Origin: Billgrantia antri
Lineage (GTDB): Bacteria > Pseudomonadota > Gammaproteobacteria > Pseudomonadales > Halomonadaceae
Assembly (NCBI RefSeq): GCF_019430905.1
Contig: NZ_JAHYCA010000003.1
Coordinates: 124,001-188,000, forward strand
Direction of reading: 5' to 3'
DNA: 64,000 nt
Positions 28,335 through 39,143 of the stretch are shown here, one piece after another. The notes under the pieces are model-generated. The model was not told where the DNA came from and did not search any database. It was given only the letters and a program-made list of their open reading frames with translations. Positions within the stretch are counted from its first letter, which is position 1, and every line of letters begins with the position of its first letter. The translations under genes and the position numbers were made by a program.

Positions 28335-28601
28335 ATGAAGGGAGTCGTACAGGCCGCCCTGCTGGCGCTGACACTGAGCTTCGCGACACTGGCCATGGCC
28401 CAGGACGTGGCACCGATCAACGTCAACACCGCCGATGCGGAACTGCTCGCCGAGCTGCCCGGCATTGGCCCTAGCCGGGCCCAGGCGATCATCGAGGATC
28501 GCGAAGCCAACGGAAACTTCGAAAGTGCCGACGACCTGACCCGGGTCAGCGGCATCGGATCGGCCACCGTGGACGGTTTCCGCGACCAAGTGGAATTCTA
28601 A
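28335..28601 (+). CDS. Exported ComEA-like helix-hairpin-helix protein
   Basis: The 88-residue product has a signal peptide (ALLALTLSFATLAMAQ, cleavage near residue 23) and two helix-hairpin-helix motifs: NVNTADAELLAELPGIGPSRA and LTRVSGIGSATVDGF. This is the small periplasmic ComEA type, which binds double-stranded DNA non-specifically during natural transformation. There is no membrane anchor beyond the signal. It is a single gene with its own terminator; the 245-nt gap upstream holds no further gene that I can support. Confidence 0.88.
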   Translation: MKGVVQAALLALTLSFATLAMAQDVAPINVNTADAELLAELPGIGPSRAQAIIEDREANGNFESADDLTRVSGIGSATVDGFRDQVEF

Positions 28602-28630
28602 GATCAGAATCGAGCATTGGTCGAAACGCA

Positions 28631-28657
28631 GCGAGGCCGGCTATCCGCCGGCCTCGC
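28631..28657 (+). terminator. Terminator hairpin after the ComEA-like gene
   Basis: A perfect 11-bp stem (GCGAGGCCGGC and complement) with 5-nt loop lies 30 nt after the stop, followed at a distance by TTTCTTCTT. It may serve both the ComEA-like gene and the convergent SDR gene. Confidence 0.6.
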
Positions 28658-28688
28658 CGTCATTCTGGGCAGGGTTTCTTCTTATGGC

Positions 28689-29450
28689 CTATAGACGTAA
28701 ACCACCGTCGCATTCGATCACCCGACCGGTGAAATAGTCGTTCTCGATGATGAACGCCACGCTCTGGGCGATATGATCGGGATCGCCGAGCCGTCTGAGC
28801 GGCACGCCGGCGGTCAGCTTCTCGAGCATGTCGTCACGCATCGAGGCGGTCATGTCGGTCTCGATGAACCCCGGCGCCACCGCACCCACGCGAATCCCAT
28901 AGCGTGCCAGCTCCCTGGCCCAAGTGGTGGTCAGCGCCACCACGGCAGCCTTGGCCGCCGCATAGTTGCTCTGGCCCATGTTGCCGGCCCGCGAAATGCT
29001 GGAGATATTGACGATCACCCCACCGTGCCCCGCCTCGACCATTTGCGAGGCCGCTTCACGCCCGCAAAGGAAGACGCCAGTGAGGTTGACGTCGATGACG
29101 GACTGCCACTGTTCCAGCGACATGGTCTTCTCGACCTTGCCGTCTCTGGCCTTGACCAGCAGGGCATCACGCAGGATACCGGCATTGTTCACCAGGCCGC
29201 TGACAGGCCCCAGGGTAGCCGCCACATCACCGAAAGCCTGCTTCACCGATGCCTCGTCCGCCACGTTCACACGAAACGCGCCGGCCTCCACGCCCTGCGC
29301 ATGCAGCGCGGAGACGGCCTTGTCCAGAGCATCAGTGTCCAGATCCATCAATGCCAGCGTGGCCCCCTGACGCCCCAGGCGCTGCGCCATGGCAAAGCCA
29401 AGGCCGCGGGCACCGCCGGTAATCGCAACTACGCTCTTGTCCAGTTTCAT
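28689..29450 (-). CDS. Short-chain dehydrogenase/reductase (FabG-like)
   Basis: The 253-residue NAD(P)-dependent enzyme begins [20 protein letters not shown], giving the TGxxxGxG cofactor motif. NNAG, the catalytic Ser (NISSISRAG) and the YxxxK motif ([10 protein letters not shown]) follow, and the end is [14 protein letters not shown]. It resembles 3-oxoacyl-ACP or acetoacetyl-CoA reductases; specificity cannot be read. I placed the start at 29450 (AGGGGA 8 nt upstream) although the frame stays open upstream. It stands alone between the ComEA-like gene and fxsA. Confidence 0.88.
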   Translation of the reverse strand: MKLDKSVVAITGGARGLGFAMAQRLGRQGATLALMDLDTDALDKAVSALHAQGVEAGAFRVNVADEASVKQAFGDVAATLGPVSGLVNNAGILRDALLVKARDGKVEKTMSLEQWQSVIDVNLTGVFLCGREAASQMVEAGHGGVIVNISSISRAGNMGQSNYAAAKAAVVALTTTWARELARYGIRVGAVAPGFIETDMTASMRDDMLEKLTAGVPLRRLGDPDHIAQSVAFIIENDYFTGRVIECDGGLRL

Positions 29451-29686
29451 TCGTTGTCCCCTGTTATGGCAAAGGCGGTCACTGCCGGTTGGCGGTAAAC
29501 CGGCCACGGAGTGCCGCACCGCACATGTCTCTTTACTAGTTCGGCAGCTAACGACGGAGCTTGAGTGTCGTATACAATTTTGTGCGATGCAACATAACAC
29601 ATGCAAGTCAGCACTCCTCCGCGCCACCGCTTGAACTTGGAGGAGTCGCCCCCATTTCAAGGTGAACCGATGCGTACGGAGTCACC

Positions 29687-30205
29687 ATGCCCTTACTTCT
29701 GTTCATTTCCCTGTTCACGCTTCTCGATTTCGTCGTCCTGTTCTCCGTCGGCAGCCAGATCGGCCTGCTGGCCACGCTGATACTGGTGCTGGCCACCGGC
29801 TTCATCGGGCTCTACCTGATACGCCAAGAGGGCACCGCCACTCTGGCACGCGCTCGCCAGCGCATGGCGCAAGGCGAACTGCCCTCAAGTGAACTATTGA
29901 CGGGCGCGGCGCTGATCTTCGGCGGCGCCCTGCTGCTTGCCCCCGGCTTCCTTTCCGACGCGCTCGGCCTGCTGTGCGTCGTGCCCGGTGCGCGCCGCCT
30001 GCTCGCACGCCTGTTGGCACTGATCAACCTTCGCCTGCAAGGCGTGGCCTACCGCAGCTCGCCAGGCAACACAGGACACAGCCGCGACTGGCAGCGCCCC
30101 GAGGGGGATCCGCACGTGCGCGACACTCAGGAAGGCCAGCCCGGAGGAGATGACGGACAACCGCTGGAAGGCGACTTCATCAGTCGCAACGAGCCACGCC
30201 GCTAG
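29687..30205 (+). CDS. fxsA: FxsA family membrane protein
   Basis: The 172-residue protein has the FxsA core: an N-terminal membrane helix (LLLFISLFTLLDFVVLFSVG), GLLATLILVLATGFIGLYLIR, and a conserved FGGALLLAPGFLSDALGLL segment, followed by a hydrophilic tail. E. coli FxsA relieves phage T7 exclusion by the F plasmid when overexpressed; its normal role is unknown. GGAG precedes the ATG by 6 nt. It commonly lies upstream of groES, as here. Confidence 0.92.
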   Translation: MPLLLFISLFTLLDFVVLFSVGSQIGLLATLILVLATGFIGLYLIRQEGTATLARARQRMAQGELPSSELLTGAALIFGGALLLAPGFLSDALGLLCVVPGARRLLARLLALINLRLQGVAYRSSPGNTGHSRDWQRPEGDPHVRDTQEGQPGGDDGQPLEGDFISRNEPRR

Positions 30206-30250
30206 GCTTCATCGACGAATCGCCCAGGCAAAAAAATTTTACCGCTGGCC

Positions 30251-30278
30251 CTTGAAAGGGATTTGCCCGGCCCCATTT
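30251..30278 (+). promoter_or_regulatory. Sigma-32 (RpoH) heat-shock promoter of groESL
   Basis: CTTGAAA at 30251-30257, 13 nt, then CCCCATTT at 30271-30278: an essentially perfect match to the RpoH consensus at the expected spacing. It lies 150 nt upstream of groES, so a long leader is expected. Confidence 0.92.
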
Positions 30279-30427
30279 CTCGGTCAGCACAAGGCTACGG
30301 TGCCGAGTGGAGCTCGGCATCTTAAACAAGGAAGGCGTCCTCGCCCTCCACCTTCCGGGTTTGCCGGGAGGAAATGATGAACCGCCATGCTTGCATGGCA
30401 CCACTGACCATCAGGAGAACGTGAGCA

Positions 30428-30721
30428 ATGAACATCCGTCCCTTGCACGATCGCGTCGTCGTCCGTCGCGTTGAAGAAGAGCAGAAAACCGCTGGCGGCA
30501 TCGTGCTTCCGGGCAACGCCCAGGAAAAGCCGACTCGTGGCGAAGTGCTCGCCGTCGGTAACGGCCGGATTCTCGACAACGGTGACGTCCGTCCCCTGGA
30601 CGTCAAGGTCGGCGACACCGTGATTTTCAAGGAAGGCTTTGGCGTCGAGAAGCAGAAGATCGATGGCGAGGAAGTCCTGATCATGAGCGAGAGCGACATT
30701 CTCGCCGTGGTCGAAGGCTGA
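30428..30721 (+). CDS. groES: Co-chaperonin GroES
   Basis: The 97-residue co-chaperonin caps the GroEL cavity. It begins [20 protein letters not shown] and contains the mobile loop [16 protein letters not shown], both canonical. Length is standard. AGGAGAAC lies upstream of the ATG. groEL follows 58 nt downstream and both are served by the RpoH promoter. Confidence 0.98.
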   Translation: MNIRPLHDRVVVRRVEEEQKTAGGIVLPGNAQEKPTRGEVLAVGNGRILDNGDVRPLDVKVGDTVIFKEGFGVEKQKIDGEEVLIMSESDILAVVEG

Positions 30722-30773
30722 GCCAACGCACCTACTCCGTTCCCATAGACGTTCACGAACTCACAGGAAGTAA

Positions 30774-32423
<1,650 letters not shown>

Positions 32424-32463
32424 GCCACCCCCACCTAGGCCTTGACCGGCCTGCAAGACCAAG

Positions 32464-32496
32464 CAAGCCCCGCCTCGTGCGGGGCTTGTGCTTTTT
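32464..32496 (+). terminator. Rho-independent terminator after groEL
   Basis: A perfect 10-bp stem (CAAGCCCCGC / GCGGGGCTTG) with loop CTCGT is followed after TGC by five T. It lies 40 nt after the groEL stop and before trmJ. Confidence 0.92.
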
Positions 32497-32534
32497 GCGC
32501 TACCATCACGCTTTTCCCGACAGCAAGCCGACCC

Positions 32535-33269
32535 ATGCTCGCCAATATCCGTATCGTGCTCGTCCAGACCTATCACCCCGGCAACATCGGCGCCTCCGCG
32601 CGGGCCATGAAGACCATGGGCCTGACCGAGCTGGTGCTGGTCAACCCACGCTGCTTCCCCGATAGCGAGGCCTCGCGCCTGGCCGCCGGCGCCGAGGACG
32701 TGGTCGACACCGCCCGGGTGGTGGCATCGCTGGAAGAGGCGGTAACCGACTGCGTACAGGTGGTCGGGGCCAGCGCCCGGCTGCGCAGCCTGCCCCTGCC
32801 CCACTTCGACGAACCCGAAGCGATGGCCCGTGAGCTGGTCGCCCATGCGACGGACGATCCGGTAGCGCTGGTATTCGGTCGCGAGCGCTTCGGCCTGACC
32901 AATGACGAGATCCGCTGCTGCAGCCATCAGGTCAGCATTCCGGCCAACCCTGACTATGGGATCCTCAATCTCTCCCAGGCGGTTCAGGTGCTTGCCTACG
33001 AAGTGTTCAAGGCTTGGCGCCAGCGTCCGGACAGCGACTACCGCCACCCGCAGCCTGCCGAGGAGCGGCAGCCAAGCCGGGAACAGCTTGGGTATTTCCA
33101 CGAGCACCTGAGCCGGGTGATGCAGGCCAGCGGTTTCCTGACCCAGCCCCACGCACGCACCGAGGCCCAGCTGCAGGCGCTGTTCGCCCGCGCACGTCCC
33201 AGTCGCAAGGAGCTCTCGCTGCTGCGCGGTCTGCTTCGCTCACTGGAAGAATCGACCCGGGGTGACTAA
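32535..33269 (+). CDS. trmJ: tRNA (cytidine/uridine-2'-O)-methyltransferase TrmJ
   Basis: The 244-residue SPOUT enzyme methylates the 2'-O of position 32 in several tRNAs. The N-terminus IRIVLVQTYHPGNIGASARA and motif LVFGRERFGLTNDE, then NPDYGILNLSQAVQVLAYEV, form the trefoil-knot SAM site. I placed the start at 32535 because the frame upstream runs through the groEL terminator. A C-terminal extension (about residues 160-244) is typical of TrmJ. Confidence 0.92.
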   Translation: MLANIRIVLVQTYHPGNIGASARAMKTMGLTELVLVNPRCFPDSEASRLAAGAEDVVDTARVVASLEEAVTDCVQVVGASARLRSLPLPHFDEPEAMARELVAHATDDPVALVFGRERFGLTNDEIRCCSHQVSIPANPDYGILNLSQAVQVLAYEVFKAWRQRPDSDYRHPQPAEERQPSREQLGYFHEHLSRVMQASGFLTQPHARTEAQLQALFARARPSRKELSLLRGLLRSLEESTRGD

Positions 33270-33495
33270 GCTTCGATAACCTTTACCCCACCTTTTTTCG
33301 TGCTGTCATGGCACCGTCACCTGTTCATGGGATAAAGGTCCATGCCCCGCCAGGGCACTCAGACAAGGGATACTGTCGAACTGCGACACGGACGCGACCG
33401 GGCCGGAAGCCGGTGCAGGAAAGTCGGCATGAAGGACCATGCCCAGGGAGACATGCGCCACGAGGCCTCACGCCCGTGGCGCTCTTTATTGCACG

Positions 33496-34518
33496 CTATT
33501 GCCGTTGCGCCAGCGACTCCCGGTCCAGAGATTCCCAGCCTGGCACCCTCTGCCGAATGCGCTGTGAGAAATCCGGTGCGCGATGCACGCGGCGTGCCCG
33601 CTCATCAATGCGCCCGCCTGCCTCCAGCTCGGACAGGGTGAAGCCGGGCCACAGCCCGCCGACCTTGAACGCGTAACCCGGCAGCCTGTCGGTCACCAGC
33701 AGACGGTAATCCAGCGGCAGGCGGGCCCCGATGCCACGCGCCATGGCGAAAATGAGCGTGGTGCAGTTGGCAGTGATGGTGTTGTAGAAACGCGGCGACT
33801 CGGCCAAGGCATTGGCCTCGTCGACATACGCCAGCAACAGCGAACGCATGGCGCTCTGCGGCATCCGCAACCGAAATAGCGATACTCGCTCACCGCGCAC
33901 CTTGCTGCGCAGGCCCACCGCGTCGCGCTCGTCGGCCGCCACGATGGCGAGTTCATACTGACGAAAGAAGCCTCCGATCTCGGAGAAGCGCTCGCCCTTC
34001 AGGCGTCTCACCTCCACCGAGAAAACCACGAAGGTCTCGCCCTCGAAGCCGAACGAGACCATCACATGAGCGACGCCCGGCCGCCCCCAGCTGGAGACGA
34101 TCATGTCGACCGAGTCGAGCCGATCCAGGTCGTAGCTGCGCTTTTCCCAGCGTACCTCGGCATCGTCGCGGGTTCGCCAGTCGAAGTCGCGCACATGGTG
34201 CATCGTCAAACGATTGTCCCGGACCTCGCCGGTGGCCAGGCAGGCAACGTCATCGGACCAGGGCCGATCATGCGCCGGGCGTAGCCGAAACCACCAGGTC
34301 GTCAGTCCCACCAGCAGCAAGAGCTGGGTTGCGTTCGCCAGCCATTGGCCTCGCACGCCAAGCCACAGCAGGACCAGCGCGGCTATCCCCCAGCCGGCCA
34401 CGGCAAGACGTCGCCGGTTTCGCGACCAGGGCAGGCGAAACCACAGCGCGGCGGCGCCCCACGCCATGCCCAGTGTCAATAGCAGCGTTACGAGAATGCC
34501 GATTACCTGTGCCATCAC
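33496..34518 (-). CDS. DUF4105 family membrane protein
   Basis: The 340-residue protein has three N-terminal membrane helices (residues about 5-27, 40-60 and 62-80) and a soluble C-terminal domain containing VSFGFEGETFVVFSVEVRR and YNTITANCTTLIFAMAR, the segment typical of DUF4105, where Asn-Cys-Thr may be a papain-like active site. Function is unknown. It is a single gene; the 226-nt gap before it, after trmJ, holds an 8-bp inverted repeat (GCGCCACG, 33455-33482) that may end one or both transcripts. Confidence 0.8.
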   Translation of the reverse strand: MMAQVIGILVTLLLTLGMAWGAAALWFRLPWSRNRRRLAVAGWGIAALVLLWLGVRGQWLANATQLLLLVGLTTWWFRLRPAHDRPWSDDVACLATGEVRDNRLTMHHVRDFDWRTRDDAEVRWEKRSYDLDRLDSVDMIVSSWGRPGVAHVMVSFGFEGETFVVFSVEVRRLKGERFSEIGGFFRQYELAIVAADERDAVGLRSKVRGERVSLFRLRMPQSAMRSLLLAYVDEANALAESPRFYNTITANCTTLIFAMARGIGARLPLDYRLLVTDRLPGYAFKVGGLWPGFTLSELEAGGRIDERARRVHRAPDFSQRIRQRVPGWESLDRESLAQRQ

Positions 34519-34605
34519 ACCCCACTATCTTTCGACGTGGAGCCATATTAGCAGTCAACATGGCGTTGCGCGCCTCAAGGCGGACGACAGGCTCGAACGA
34601 ATGGC

Positions 34606-35574
34606 TTAGACCGAAGTCAGCCAGGACCTGAAGGCAGTCAGGTCATCTCCCAGTTCCCCTCGCGTGGCCCGACGATAGAGGTGCTGAAGCTTCGCCGTCA
34701 GGGAATCCCCGGCGATCGGCTGTCCCGGGAGCGGCGCACCGGCGCGAGCGCCGATATGGCGTCCGTCGAGTTCACGCAGCGGCAGGATCTCGGCGGCAGT
34801 GCCGGTCACGAAGGCTTCGTCGGCGGTATAAAGCTCGTCGCGAGTGATGCGTCGCTCTCTCACCTCGATGCCCAGCACATCGCGCGCAAGCTGGATCACG
34901 CTGTCGCGGGTGATGCCCTGAAGGCAGGAGGTCACTTCCGGCGTATGCAGCACGCCGTCGCGCAGCAGGAAGACGTTGGCTGCCGACGCCTCGGCCACGT
35001 AGCCCTCGGGATCGAGCATGATGGTCTCGTCGAAGCCTGCCTTGACAGCGGTGTTGAGCGCCAGGATGGAATTGACGTAGTGGCCATTGGTCTTGGCCCG
35101 ACACAGGCTGATGTTGACGTGATGTCGTGCCCAGGAAGAGGTCAGCGCCCGCAGGCCCTGCGAAGCCGCCTCGGCCGAGATGTAATCGCCCAGGTCCCAG
35201 GCGGCGATCATCACGTGCACCGTGAGCCCCTTGGCACGCAACCCCAGCCCTTCCGCGCCGAAGAAAACGGTGGGCTTGAGGTAGGCATTGCTCAGCTCGT
35301 TGCGCACCAGGCACTGGCGCTGGGCCTCGATCAGCGTCGCTTCATCGAAGGCCACCGGCATATCCAGCGCGTGGGCACTGTCGAGCAGGCGCCGGGTATG
35401 CTCGGCAACGCGGAACAAGTGGGTTCCCTGCGCCCCGGCATAGGCTCGCACGCCCTCGAAGCAGCCCATGCCGTAGTGCAGGGTGTGTGTCAGCAGGTGG
35501 CTCTGCGCTTCTCGCCATGGCAACCACTCGCCATCCCGCCATATCCACCCATCTCGATCATAGAGTGGCGTCAT
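34606..35574 (-). CDS. Class IV (branched-chain-like) aminotransferase
   Basis: The 322-residue PLP enzyme resembles IlvE: MTPLYDRDGWIWRDGEWLPW, HTLHYGMGCFEGVRAY, the lysine-containing CRAKTNGHYVNSILALN, GYVAEASAANVFLL and TGTAAEILPLRELDGR. It is a full-length IlvE-type protein, but it is the last gene of a TRAP-transporter/deacetylase operon, so it may transaminate a pathway-specific amino acid or keto acid rather than serve branched-chain synthesis. The IlvE fold is certain; the substrate is not. Confidence 0.85.
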   Translation of the reverse strand: MTPLYDRDGWIWRDGEWLPWREAQSHLLTHTLHYGMGCFEGVRAYAGAQGTHLFRVAEHTRRLLDSAHALDMPVAFDEATLIEAQRQCLVRNELSNAYLKPTVFFGAEGLGLRAKGLTVHVMIAAWDLGDYISAEAASQGLRALTSSWARHHVNISLCRAKTNGHYVNSILALNTAVKAGFDETIMLDPEGYVAEASAANVFLLRDGVLHTPEVTSCLQGITRDSVIQLARDVLGIEVRERRITRDELYTADEAFVTGTAAEILPLRELDGRHIGARAGAPLPGQPIAGDSLTAKLQHLYRRATRGELGDDLTAFRSWLTSV

Positions 35575-35603
35575 ATCGTCCTCGTCGGTTCAGATAGGTT
35601 GTT

Positions 35604-36722
35604 TCAGAGCGGAGCCGCACGCCGCCAGCCCTCGCACCAGCTGTCGATCAGGGCACGCTGATACGGCTGCAGCGACTGGTAGGCCCAGGCGGCGATCTCG
35701 TCGTTCTGCGGGTCCGGCACCTCGATGCGGCTGCCAGCCAAGGTCTGGATCACTGCATGGCCGCACAGCGGCACATAGCCTTCGGAGTAGCCCCCCTCGT
35801 GAATCATGACCAGCTTACCGTCGCTGATGCGCTCGGCGAGGGCCTTGAGTTGCTGGGTCATGGCGGCGAAGGCGGCACTGTTGAGCATCATCTTGCCCAG
35901 CGGGTCCTTGCCGCAAGCGTCATAACCACAGGCCACCACGATCAGGTCGGGGGCAAAGCCGCCGATGGCGGGCATTACCAATTCCTGCATGGCGTAGCGG
36001 TAGGCGCCGATACCACTTCCGGGCGGCATCGGCAGGTTGAGATTGGCGCCATGCCCTGCCCCCTCGCCCAGTTCCTCGAAATAGCCGCTGTCCAACGGAT
36101 AGTTGCCGGCCTGATGAATCGACACGGTGAGAACATCCGGATCGTCGTAGAAGGCGTCCTGCTGTCCGTTGCCGTGGTGCACGTCCCAGTCCAGGATCGC
36201 CACGCGCCGAGCGTGCCCCAGCGCCCGGGCTCGCATCACCGCCACCGGGATGTTGCCAAGCAGGCAGAAGCCGCGACCACGATCGGCTTCGGCATGGTGG
36301 CCCGGCGGGCGGCACAGGGCGTAGGCGTTGGCCAGCTCGCCGCTCGCCACCGCTTCCACCGCGGCGATCGCCAGACCCGCCGACTGTTTCGCCGCCGCCA
36401 GGCTGCCCGGCGTGTAAGGCGCGCACTCGCCGGCATCGCCGCCTCGTGTCAGCTCCCCCTCCTCGAGTTCGTCGAGGTAACGCCCGGTATGAAATCGTGC
36501 CAGATCTTCGCGGCTCGCCGGCGGCGCCTTGCGCACGTCGAGCTCGTCGATCAGCCCCGATACCTCGAGCAGATTCTTCAACCGGCGCTTGCTCTCCGGG
36601 CTCTCCGAGGCGGACTGAGGCTGAAGGAACTCGCCGGGCGCCGAGAACACGCCGATGGCACCCGGGTCATGCCAGAAGCAGCGCTCGTGCCAGTAAAAGC
36701 CCGTTCGGCGCATCTCCTTCAT
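35604..36722 (-). CDS. Class II histone deacetylase-like amidohydrolase
   Basis: The 372-residue protein has the arginase/deacetylase fold with zinc-site motifs ALCRPPGHHAEADRGRGFC, VAILDWDVHHGNGQQDAFY, VACGYDACGKDPLG and MIHEGGYSEGYVP. Bacterial members remove acyl groups from small amines such as acetylated polyamines. It overlaps the ornithine cyclodeaminase gene by 4 nt (ATGA). It differs clearly from the second deacetylase at 38083, so the operon holds two classes of the same fold. Confidence 0.85.
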   Translation of the reverse strand: MKEMRRTGFYWHERCFWHDPGAIGVFSAPGEFLQPQSASESPESKRRLKNLLEVSGLIDELDVRKAPPASREDLARFHTGRYLDELEEGELTRGGDAGECAPYTPGSLAAAKQSAGLAIAAVEAVASGELANAYALCRPPGHHAEADRGRGFCLLGNIPVAVMRARALGHARRVAILDWDVHHGNGQQDAFYDDPDVLTVSIHQAGNYPLDSGYFEELGEGAGHGANLNLPMPPGSGIGAYRYAMQELVMPAIGGFAPDLIVVACGYDACGKDPLGKMMLNSAAFAAMTQQLKALAERISDGKLVMIHEGGYSEGYVPLCGHAVIQTLAGSRIEVPDPQNDEIAAWAYQSLQPYQRALIDSWCEGWRRAAPL

Positions 36723-37660
36723 GCGTGGCTCTCCAACTGTTCCCAGACCTCGATAGCGGCCGCCAGGTCCTCCAGCGAAGCGCCGACCGACTTGAACACG
36801 GTAATGGCCTCGGCCGAGCTACGCCCCGGCTTCTCGCCACGCAGCAGCTCCGCCAGGTCAGCGCTGATGTCGTCGAAGCTGAACGTCCCCTCGTCGATCG
36901 CCTGGAGAATGTCGCCCGCCTCACCCTGAGCACCGGCATAGGTATCGACGAATACCTCTCCACGCCGCAGGCACTCGGCATCGGTTTCGCGCATGCTGGG
37001 GCGAAACGCGCCGATCAGGTCGAGATGGGTGCCGGGAGTTAGCCAATCGCCGCGAATCAGCGGCTCGCTGGAGAGCGTCACGCAGCTGATGATGTCGGCT
37101 TCACGGGCTGCCGTTTCCAGCGACTCGGCCGCTTCGCAGTCGAAACGGTCGGCATAGTCGGCTGCCACCCGCCGTGCCTTCTCCGGGTTGCGGCCCCAGA
37201 CGAGCACGCGCTTGATCGGGCGCACCGCGGCGTGGGCCTCGATCACCATGGGCGCGAGCTTGCCGGTGCCCACCACCAGCAGGGTCTCGGCATCTTTCCT
37301 GGCCAGCTCGCGCGCCGCCAGGGCCGAGGCCGCTGCGGTGCGCCGCCGGGTCAGCTCGCTGCCGTCGAGGCAGGCCAGGGGGCGCCCGTGGACCCCCTCG
37401 CTGAGCAAATAGACGCCGGCAATGGCCGGCAGGCCGTGGTCGGCATTTTGCGGAAAGACGTTGACCATCTTCACGCCGATATAGCCGGCCCGTTCCCAGG
37501 CCGGCATCAGCAGCATGGTGGCCTCTCCGTCGGGCCGCTGCATGGCATGGTGATGACGTGGCGGAGACTCCACGCCCTCACGGAACGTCAGTGCCAGGCG
37601 TTCGACCAGCGCCGGCCATGGCAGCGCGCCGGCGACTTCCGCGGCGGTGACGATACGCAT
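36719..37660 (-). CDS. Ornithine cyclodeaminase / mu-crystallin family protein
   Basis: The 313-residue protein has the family fold: MRIVTAAEVAGALPWPALVE, GYIGVKMVNVFPQN (substrate region), the NAD(P) motif LLVVGTGKLAPMVIEAH and CVTLSSEPLIRGDWLTPGTH. Members deaminate ornithine to proline, or act as ketimine reductases or amino acid dehydrogenases; motif reading does not decide. It starts one base before the ridA stop codon region and overlaps the deacetylase downstream by 4 nt. Confidence 0.85.
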   Translation of the reverse strand: MRIVTAAEVAGALPWPALVERLALTFREGVESPPRHHHAMQRPDGEATMLLMPAWERAGYIGVKMVNVFPQNADHGLPAIAGVYLLSEGVHGRPLACLDGSELTRRRTAAASALAARELARKDAETLLVVGTGKLAPMVIEAHAAVRPIKRVLVWGRNPEKARRVAADYADRFDCEAAESLETAAREADIISCVTLSSEPLIRGDWLTPGTHLDLIGAFRPSMRETDAECLRRGEVFVDTYAGAQGEAGDILQAIDEGTFSFDDISADLAELLRGEKPGRSSAEAITVFKSVGASLEDLAAAIEVWEQLESHA

Positions 37661-37661
37661 A

Positions 37662-38018
37662 TCAAGCCTCCGGCAGGGCCGCGACCACCATGATCTCGAC
37701 CTTCCATTCGGGCTTGGCCAGCTTGGCCTCGAGGGCGGCGCGCACCGGCGGGCGACCCGGCACCACCCACGCTTCCCAGGCCGCGTTCATCTGGTCGAAC
37801 TCGGCCATGTCGGTCACCCAAACCTGGGCCGAGATCAGATGCTCCTTGGAGCTGCCGGCTTCGGCCAGCAGCTCGTCGATGCGCGTCAGAACCTGCTCGG
37901 TCTGACCGCGCATGTCGGCCGTGGCGTCGCTCGGTACCTGGCCGGCCAGATAGACGGTGCCGTTGTGTACGGCGATCTGGCTCATGCGGGCGTTGCTGTG
38001 GTGGTACTGAACAGTCAT
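37662..38018 (-). CDS. RidA family enamine/imine deaminase
   Basis: The 118-residue protein (TVQYHHSNARMSQIAVHNGT, then VYLAGQVPSD, and VWVTDMAEFDQMNAAWEAWV) belongs to the YjgF/RidA family. RidA proteins hydrolyse reactive 2-aminoacrylate-like enamines or imines. The usual active-site Arg appears in GRPPVRAALEAKLA. Placement next to an ornithine cyclodeaminase homologue suggests it handles an imine made in this pathway. Confidence 0.9.
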   Translation of the reverse strand: MTVQYHHSNARMSQIAVHNGTVYLAGQVPSDATADMRGQTEQVLTRIDELLAEAGSSKEHLISAQVWVTDMAEFDQMNAAWEAWVVPGRPPVRAALEAKLAKPEWKVEIMVVAALPEA

Positions 38019-38082
38019 ATCGTCTCTCTCATGAAAGTGAATTGCGTGGAACCGCGAATACTTGCACGTCTACAGCCTGACG

Positions 38083-39117
38083 TCAGCTGCCGCTGAAGCC
38101 ATTCATGAAGGCGGCCAGGTTGTCGCCCAGATGCTCGGTAGGATAGCCACCCTCCTGCACCAGTACGGCGGGCTGGGCGAGCCGCGACAGGCGCTTGCCC
38201 ACCGCGAAGAAGTCCTGTGTTTCGAGCGTCATGCCGGCCAGCGGATCGTCACGATGGGCGTCAAGTCCCAGCGCGATCACCACCGCCTCGGGACGAAACG
38301 CTTCCAGGCGCGCGATCAATGCCTCCAGCGCCTCGAGGAAAGCGTCGCCATCGCTGCCCAATGGCAGCGGCAGATTGACGTTGGTACCCAACCCCTCGCC
38401 CATGCCCTCCTCGTTGGCTCCACCCCAGAAGAAGGGGTAGAAATCGGCCGGGTCGACATGCAGCGAGCCGGTCCAGACGTCGTTCCGATAGTAGAAGATG
38501 TCCTGGGTGCCGTTACCGTGATGCAGGTCGACGTCGAGAATGGCGACGCGCGAGAAACGCTCGCGCAGGACGGTTGCCGCCAACGCCGAGTTGTTGAGGA
38601 AACAGAAGCCACCCGCCCGGTCCGGCCCGGCGTGGTGCCCCGGCGGACGACACAGTGCGTAAGTGGTGCCGTGGCCGCCGATCAGCGCCTCGGCCGCTGC
38701 CTGGGCCGTGGCCGCGCTGGCCAGTATCCCGCGGAAGCTGTCGGCACCGATGGGACACGCCATGTCGTGGAGGTGCCAGCCCGCCTGCCCCACCGGATGA
38801 CGCGGGTAGTGATGGCCACCGCCACACGGGTGGATGTTGGGTATCACCAGTTCGGAGGCCCCCGGAAGTTCGCGCCACCGGGCGTGAATGGTCTCGAGAA
38901 AATTCAGGTAACGCGGCGTATGGATGCTTGCCAGGCGGCTGCGCAGCCGCGGGCTGTCGATATCCTCGGGCTCGTGCAGGACGAGACCCATTGACTCCAG
39001 GCCCTTGGTCAACAGCTCGGCCCGCACAGGCCCTTCCGGCGAGGAGGTGAGCTGACCGCGTACCAGGAAAGCGCCAGGTGCGTGATGTGCCTGGTCGGGA
39101 TGATAGAAGAGCTTCAT
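38083..39117 (-). CDS. Acetylpolyamine amidohydrolase-like histone deacetylase family protein
   Basis: The 344-residue protein has MKLFYHPDQAHHAPGAFLVR, CRPPGHHAGPDRAGGFCFLN, VAILDVDLHHGNGTQDIFYY, ALGLDAHRDDPLAGMTL and VLVQEGGYPTEHLG, matching the AphA branch of deacetylases that release acetate from acetylated polyamines. Zinc ligands (Asp and His of DVDLHHGNG, Asp of GLDAH) are present. It follows the TRAP transporter genes by 26 nt, implying that the imported compound is an N-acyl amine. Confidence 0.85.
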   Translation of the reverse strand: MKLFYHPDQAHHAPGAFLVRGQLTSSPEGPVRAELLTKGLESMGLVLHEPEDIDSPRLRSRLASIHTPRYLNFLETIHARWRELPGASELVIPNIHPCGGGHHYPRHPVGQAGWHLHDMACPIGADSFRGILASAATAQAAAEALIGGHGTTYALCRPPGHHAGPDRAGGFCFLNNSALAATVLRERFSRVAILDVDLHHGNGTQDIFYYRNDVWTGSLHVDPADFYPFFWGGANEEGMGEGLGTNVNLPLPLGSDGDAFLEALEALIARLEAFRPEAVVIALGLDAHRDDPLAGMTLETQDFFAVGKRLSRLAQPAVLVQEGGYPTEHLGDNLAAFMNGFSGS

Positions 39118-39143
39118 CGTGTCTGTCCTTGCATTCGCATTCC

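Noticed and set aside
32442..32534. Upstream start for trmJ
   Set aside because: The stretch contains the groEL terminator stem-loop; TrmJ homologues begin near the ATG at 32535.
33342..33641. Possible small plus-strand gene after trmJ
   Set aside because: The frame is Arg/Pro-rich, runs into the 3' end of the DUF4105 gene in antisense and has no family signal.
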